DNA of 64,000 bases from Marinomonas pollencensis (GTDB lineage Bacteria; Pseudomonadota; Gammaproteobacteria; Pseudomonadales; Marinomonadaceae), in assembly GCF_003387375.1 (NCBI RefSeq), contig NZ_QUNG01000002.1, positions 124,001 to 188,000 of the forward strand, in the 5' to 3' direction. Shown piece after piece: positions 60,158 through 64,000 of the stretch (within the stretch, counting starts at the first letter, position 1; each line of letters begins with the position of its first letter). A program made the position numbers and the translations under genes. A model generated the notes under the pieces. That model worked only from the letters and a program-made list of their open reading frames with translations. It did no database searches and was not told the origin of the DNA.

Positions 60158-62008
60158 ATGGACGCTTTTTTATTGCAGTTTTTTATTTTTCTAGTGGCCG
60201 CAGCGGTGGCTGTGCCATTCGCAAAAAAACTGGGGCTGGGTTCAGTGCTGGGTTATTTAATGGCGGGGATTGTGATTGGGCCATTTGGTGCGTCCTTGAT
60301 ACACGATGTCGAAGCCATCATGCATTTCACCGAGTTTGGCGTGGTAATGATGTTGTTTCTGGTCGGTTTAGAGCTAAAGCCATCGCTGCTATGGCAATTG
60401 AAAACGTCCATTATTGGTTTTGGTGGCTCCCAGGTGATTGTCACCAGCTTGATCATAACCGCCATTGCGGCCGCTTATTTACCATGGCAACAAGCCTTAG
60501 CAATAGGGCTAATTCTGTCTTTATCTTCGACTGCCATTGTACTGCAAACCTTACAGGAAAAAGGTCAGATGAAAACGGAAGCTGGTCAGTCCGTGTTTGC
60601 TGTCTTGCTGTTTCAAGATCTGGCGGTTATTCCGATGTTGGCGATTATTCCATTGTTAGCCACGTTACCGAGCGTGTCCCTTGATCATCATGATAGTGGT
60701 GTTTTCGACCTGCATGCGCTGCCTGAATATCTACAGTTTATGTGCACAGTAGGAGCGGTTGTTCTGGTATTGGCAATTGGTAAATACGCGGGTCAGCCGA
60801 TGTTTCGTATTATTGCACGTACCGGGGTAAGAGAGATTTTTGTTGCTGCCGCCTTAGCCTTAGTGATAGGCAGCTCATTGTTGATGTTGGCGGTCGGTTT
60901 ATCGCCTGCGCTAGGCGCTTTTTTAGCCGGAGTCGTGTTGGCGGACAGTGAATTCAGGCATGAACTGGAAAGCGATATAGAGCCATTTAAAGGCTTATTA
61001 CTAGGCATCTTTTTTATTTCCATTGGTGCCAGTTTGAATTTTCCTCTGATTGGCGAGAACGTGACGCTCATTATTGGAATGACGGTCGGTTTGATTGCCA
61101 TAAAAGGTTTAGTGCTGATACTCATCGGCAAGGTTTTCAGTATTAGCAGTAAAGAGCGTTCCTTGTTTGCCGTTGCTTTAGCACAAGGTGGAGAGTTCGC
61201 ATTTGTCTTGTTTCAACTGACCAAAAACACGGGTGTATTGCCCGTTAGTATTATCGAACCCCTGATTTCTGCGGTGGCTATTTCGATGTTTCTCGCGCCT
61301 TTGATGTTTGTATTACACGATAAACTAACGCGATCTACTTTTGAGGAGGAAGCGTCACAGGATGAGGATGTGATTCAAAAAGGAGACCATAAAGTGATCG
61401 TGGCAGGGTTTGGTCAGCTGGGTGTGGATATTGGCCGTTTTCTTTTGTCGGCGGGCATTAAACCCGTGATACTGGATTATGATTCGAATAATGTCGCTGT
61501 GCTGCGCAAACTCGGTATAGAAGTATACTATGGCGATGCTACGCGCCTCGACCTGCTGGAGTCTGCCGGAGCGGCTGACGCCGAGTTGTTAGTCGTCACT
61601 TTTAGTAATACGGAATCTGCTAAACATTTGATTGAGTTGGCAGCTAAACATTATCCTCAGCTGAAAATAGTGGTGAATGCGAAAGACAGGGAAGCGGCTT
61701 TTGAACTGATGGATATCGGAGCTGATAATATTTATCGTGAGACTTTTGACAGTGCACTGAGTATTGGTCAGTCAGCAATGATGCAGTTGGGCGTTGACCC
61801 TTATGAAGCCCATAGGTTGAAGCAAATTTTTAGAAAGAAAGACATGCAGATGATGCCTGAGCTCTATAAACAACGCTGTGAAGAAGAAAGTTATATTTCT
61901 TTATATAAGCAACACCATGCCCAGTTGGAAGCGTTAATGAAACTGGGGAGTAATGAGGGACTCGCGGCGGCCAGCAAAGCCTGGGCAGTAAAGAACCCGG
62001 ATCATTGA
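60158..62008 (+). CDS. kefC: Glutathione-gated K+/H+ antiporter (KefB/KefC-type)
   Basis: 616 residues from ATG 60158 (GGGAGCG upstream). About 12 membrane helices in the first 390 residues ([78 protein letters not shown]). Then a TrkA-N NAD-binding domain ([18 protein letters not shown]). Extrudes potassium and acidifies the cytoplasm when glutathione adducts of electrophiles build up. Forms a pair with the KefF-like gene. Confidence 0.92.
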   Translation: MDAFLLQFFIFLVAAAVAVPFAKKLGLGSVLGYLMAGIVIGPFGASLIHDVEAIMHFTEFGVVMMLFLVGLELKPSLLWQLKTSIIGFGGSQVIVTSLIITAIAAAYLPWQQALAIGLILSLSSTAIVLQTLQEKGQMKTEAGQSVFAVLLFQDLAVIPMLAIIPLLATLPSVSLDHHDSGVFDLHALPEYLQFMCTVGAVVLVLAIGKYAGQPMFRIIARTGVREIFVAAALALVIGSSLLMLAVGLSPALGAFLAGVVLADSEFRHELESDIEPFKGLLLGIFFISIGASLNFPLIGENVTLIIGMTVGLIAIKGLVLILIGKVFSISSKERSLFAVALAQGGEFAFVLFQLTKNTGVLPVSIIEPLISAVAISMFLAPLMFVLHDKLTRSTFEEEASQDEDVIQKGDHKVIVAGFGQLGVDIGRFLLSAGIKPVILDYDSNNVAVLRKLGIEVYYGDATRLDLLESAGAADAELLVVTFSNTESAKHLIELAAKHYPQLKIVVNAKDREAAFELMDIGADNIYRETFDSALSIGQSAMMQLGVDPYEAHRLKQIFRKKDMQMMPELYKQRCEEESYISLYKQHHAQLEALMKLGSNEGLAAASKAWAVKNPDH

Positions 62009-62037
62009 TTATTTGGCAAAAAGCGAAAATGAACGCA

Positions 62038-62071
62038 AAGAGGGTTAACCAATGCTTTGGTTAACCCTCTT
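62038..62071. terminator. Bidirectional terminator between kefC and LysR gene
   Basis: AAGAGGGTTAACCAA / TTGGTTAACCCTCTT, perfect 15 bp stem with loop TGCT, lying between convergent genes. Confidence 0.85.
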
Positions 62072-62077
62072 ATAAAG

Positions 62078-62974
62078 TTATGAGCGTTCCCAGTAAGGAG
62101 TGTCACCAAAGCGTTTAACAAAGTAATCAATAAAAGCCCGTACTTTTGGCGCGATCAGCCGCGAGCTAGGATAAACCGCCCAGATCGCCGAATTGTTAAC
62201 CAGCTTGTAGTCTTTTAATACCTGTACCAGCTTGCCTTCTCGTAGTTCTTTATCGCAACACCAAATAGAGGAGATGGTAATACCTGCGCCATCCACACAG
62301 GCATCGCGTGTGGATTCGCCATTGTCTATTCGGATTGTACTATTTGGCTTAATTCGTTGAATGCCGTCATCACTTTCAAATTCCCAGTGCTCGATACCAA
62401 TCAAGTTAATACAGCTATGTTGCTGAAGCTCTTGAGGGGTCTTAGGCTCGCCAAATTGCTTAATGTAGTCAGGAGATGCGCAAATAATACGTGTATCGGA
62501 AGCGAGCTTTCTAGCCACTAGGCTGGAATCATTGAGTGCTGCATTTCGAATCGCGATATCAAAGCCACCTTCAACCATGTCAACGATATTGTCGCTTTGT
62601 CTAAGGTCCACTTTTAAGTGAGGGTACTCGCTAACAAACCCCTTTAACGCAGGCACTATGTGCATTCGTCCAAAAGAAGAGGGCGCCGTGACGCGAATGG
62701 TACCACGGGGAGTAAAGCTGCCAGCACCAACCGATGCTTTGGCCCTATCGACAGCACTGAGTACTTCCTCTGCATGAGGCAAAAACTCACGACCTTCTTC
62801 TGTCAATGACACTTTTCGTGTCGTTCGATGAATAAGCTTGACCCCGAGTGATTCTTCCAACTTATTTAGGTGCATGCTGGCAACCGGTGGTGATAACCCC
62901 AATTCACTGCCTGCCAGACTGATATTCTGGGTTGAGGCAACGCGTACAAAAAGTTGTAGATGGTCATTATTCAT
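62078..62974 (-). CDS. LysR-family transcriptional regulator
   Basis: 298 residues. HTH start (NDHLQLFVRVASTQNISLAG, SPPVASMHLNKLEESLGVKL), then a substrate-binding domain (GTIRVTAPSSFGRMHIVPAL). Belongs to the CrgA/AphB-like group by its wording RKVSLTEEGREFLPHAEEVL. Divergent from the MATE gene at 63210 with a 235 bp shared promoter region, so it may control drug export. Confidence 0.9.
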   Translation of the reverse strand: MNNDHLQLFVRVASTQNISLAGSELGLSPPVASMHLNKLEESLGVKLIHRTTRKVSLTEEGREFLPHAEEVLSAVDRAKASVGAGSFTPRGTIRVTAPSSFGRMHIVPALKGFVSEYPHLKVDLRQSDNIVDMVEGGFDIAIRNAALNDSSLVARKLASDTRIICASPDYIKQFGEPKTPQELQQHSCINLIGIEHWEFESDDGIQRIKPNSTIRIDNGESTRDACVDGAGITISSIWCCDKELREGKLVQVLKDYKLVNNSAIWAVYPSSRLIAPKVRAFIDYFVKRFGDTPYWERS

Positions 62975-63209
62975 TGTTTAGAAATTCTTAAAACTGAATG
63001 TACTGATTATTGTATTATCAAAAAAAAGCTTTGTAAATATACTCCCTATATCAGGAATCATGGGTATTAAAGAGCTACGACTAACACGGATTGTTAATTC
63101 TTCCTTCATTTTACTCGTCTCTCGTATGCCTTACTCATTGTGCTGTATAGCGAGAGAGTTGAGTTCTTATCCAGTTTTATAAATTATTGACTTCATAAAG
63201 GCCTAAATA

Positions 63210-64000
63210 ATGGCATACGTAACTTCCTCACCATTTAAATCGCTCTATCGCCAAACCTTGCCTATGTTGGTCGGCTTATTTGCGATCATGGGAAGTCAGT
63301 TTATAGACAGTGTTTTTATTGCCCAATTAGGTCCTCAGCCCCTTGCTGCGCTTGGTTTTTCTGTGCCCATCTATCAACTCATTGTCGGTATTCAAGTAGG
63401 AGTCGGCATCGCCGCTACTGCCTGTATATCGATTGCTATTGGCGAAAGAAGAGATAGCTATGCCAAGTACTTGAGTGCGATCGTGCTAGGGCTTGGCGGT
63501 CTTGTGGTTAGTCTGCTGATTTTTTTACTTTGGTTTTATCAACAAGGGATTTTTTCTGCATTAGGGGCCAAGCAGAATGTTATTAGTTTATTGCCCAGCT
63601 TTTGGGCACCTTGGTTATTAAGCTGTTGGCTAGGTGCTTTTTTGTATTTTGGCTACAGTATTTGTCGGGCTTTTGGACAAACTCTCATTCCTGGAAAGGT
63701 CATGATACTGACGAGTGTCATTAACGTGGTACTCGATCCGGTGTTTATTTTTACTTTTAAGATGGGGCTTGCTGGGGCCGCTTGGGCGACCTGTATTGCG
63801 TTTTTTATTGGCTTGGTGGTCATTTTCAAATCCATTTTTAAGCAAGGCTATATGGCCTTACCGAAAAATTCTAGGGTAATAAGAGCTGGAACCAGCGCCA
63901 TTGCAAAATTTACCGCGCCCGCGTTATTAAGCCAATTTATCCCGCCGATTTCAGCCTTCTTTGTGACCATTATTGTTGCTTCATATGGCATTTTGGCCGT
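63210..64000 (+). CDS. MATE-family efflux transporter, 3'-truncated by window edge
   Basis: About 263 residues visible from ATG 63210, open to the window end. Membrane helices throughout. MATE start MAYVTSSPFKSLYRQTLPML, FIDSVFIAQLGPQPLAALGF, then VLDPVFIFTFKMGLAGAAWA, the repeating MATE half. Exports drugs or metabolites with Na+ or H+. Weak AAAGG ribosome site. Confidence 0.85.
   Translation, partial: MAYVTSSPFKSLYRQTLPMLVGLFAIMGSQFIDSVFIAQLGPQPLAALGFSVPIYQLIVGIQVGVGIAATACISIAIGERRDSYAKYLSAIVLGLGGLVVSLLIFLLWFYQQGIFSALGAKQNVISLLPSFWAPWLLSCWLGAFLYFGYSICRAFGQTLIPGKVMILTSVINVVLDPVFIFTFKMGLAGAAWATCIAFFIGLVVIFKSIFKQGYMALPKNSRVIRAGTSAIAKFTAPALLSQFIPPISAFFVTIIVASYGILA

Noticed and set aside
1-64000. 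CRISPR array, rRNA operon or insertion sequence
   Set aside because: No regularly spaced repeats, no rRNA-like sequence and no transposase gene were seen on either strand by reading.

Overview
The window comes from a gammaproteobacterium, most likely a marine Oceanospirillales-type bacterium such as Marinomonas. That call rests on codon and base composition, a TRAP transporter, KefC, a luciferase-family oxidoreductase and amino-acid aminotransferases; I have no 16S or housekeeping marker to prove it. The left 37.5 kb is the right-hand part of an integrative and conjugative element (ICE) of the SXT/R391 family. The gene order is traN, hotspot 4, s063, ssb-bet-exo module, hotspot 3, traF-traH-traG, eex, setC-setD, cro-like gene, setR. 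SXT/R391-type ICEs have been reported in Marinomonas.

Layout. 1-1851 is the 3' end of traN. 2.1-8.5 kb (hotspot 4) is a cargo cassette: a TetR regulator with palindromic operators, an AhpD-like protein, a short-chain dehydrogenase, a DsbA/FrnE-like thiol protein, a thioredoxin-fold peroxiredoxin, a LysR regulator and two small membrane proteins, which together suggest an inducible redox or electrophile detoxification set. 8.8-20.8 kb is the conserved recombination/DNA-metabolism module: SSB, Bet annealing protein, YqaJ-type exonuclease, MoxR-like AAA+ ATPase (cobS), WGR-like protein, HExxH + VWA protein, RadC, zinc-finger/TOPRIM primase-like protein and several unknowns. Ten of its intergenic leaders share a two-hairpin design in which the second hairpin buries the next gene's Shine-Dalgarno sequence. 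Three of its proteins end in near-identical aromatic C-termini (SFYF, SFYF, NYYF).

21.2-26.7 kb (hotspot 3) holds a two-gene, AT-rich candidate defence system. It comprises a 1304-residue fusion of an N6-methylase-like domain with an altered catalytic motif (AQPP), a specificity-type target recognition domain and a P-loop ATPase, followed by a second P-loop ATPase whose start overlaps the first gene. 27.0-33.4 kb is traF-traH-traG and the entry exclusion gene eex. 33.4-37.4 kb is the regulatory end: a leftward operon of two replication-like proteins, a lytic transglycosylase, setD and setC, then a Cro-like gene facing setR across three SetR-type palindromes. A tRNA-Ser 3'-end-like sequence (GCTCACCGCCA) at 37544 followed by a strong terminator is a good candidate for attR, meaning integration at a tRNA-Ser gene and not at the usual prfC.

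Right of the ICE (37.9-64 kb) is chromosome or other accessory DNA. It contains a class III aminotransferase, a LexA-box-controlled umuDC pair, and a striking MazG-like/802-residue gene pair. The large protein joins a PD-(D/E)XK-type nuclease, a DUF2075-type helicase and a complete LexA-like self-cleaving S24 protease. After this come a decayed stretch, an aminotransferase/ornithine cyclodeaminase pair, a Fic protein, decayed MFS transporter remnants, a luciferase-like monooxygenase, an aldo/keto reductase, an MDR-type dehydrogenase, a DctPQM TRAP transporter, LysR regulators, an enoyl-CoA hydratase-like protein, a KefF-KefC pair and the start of a MATE exporter.

The most interesting candidates are (1) the hotspot 3 methylase-like/ATPase pair, (2) the MazG / nuclease-helicase-S24 pair, and (3) the shared hairpin leaders and shared C-terminal tails of the ICE recombination module.
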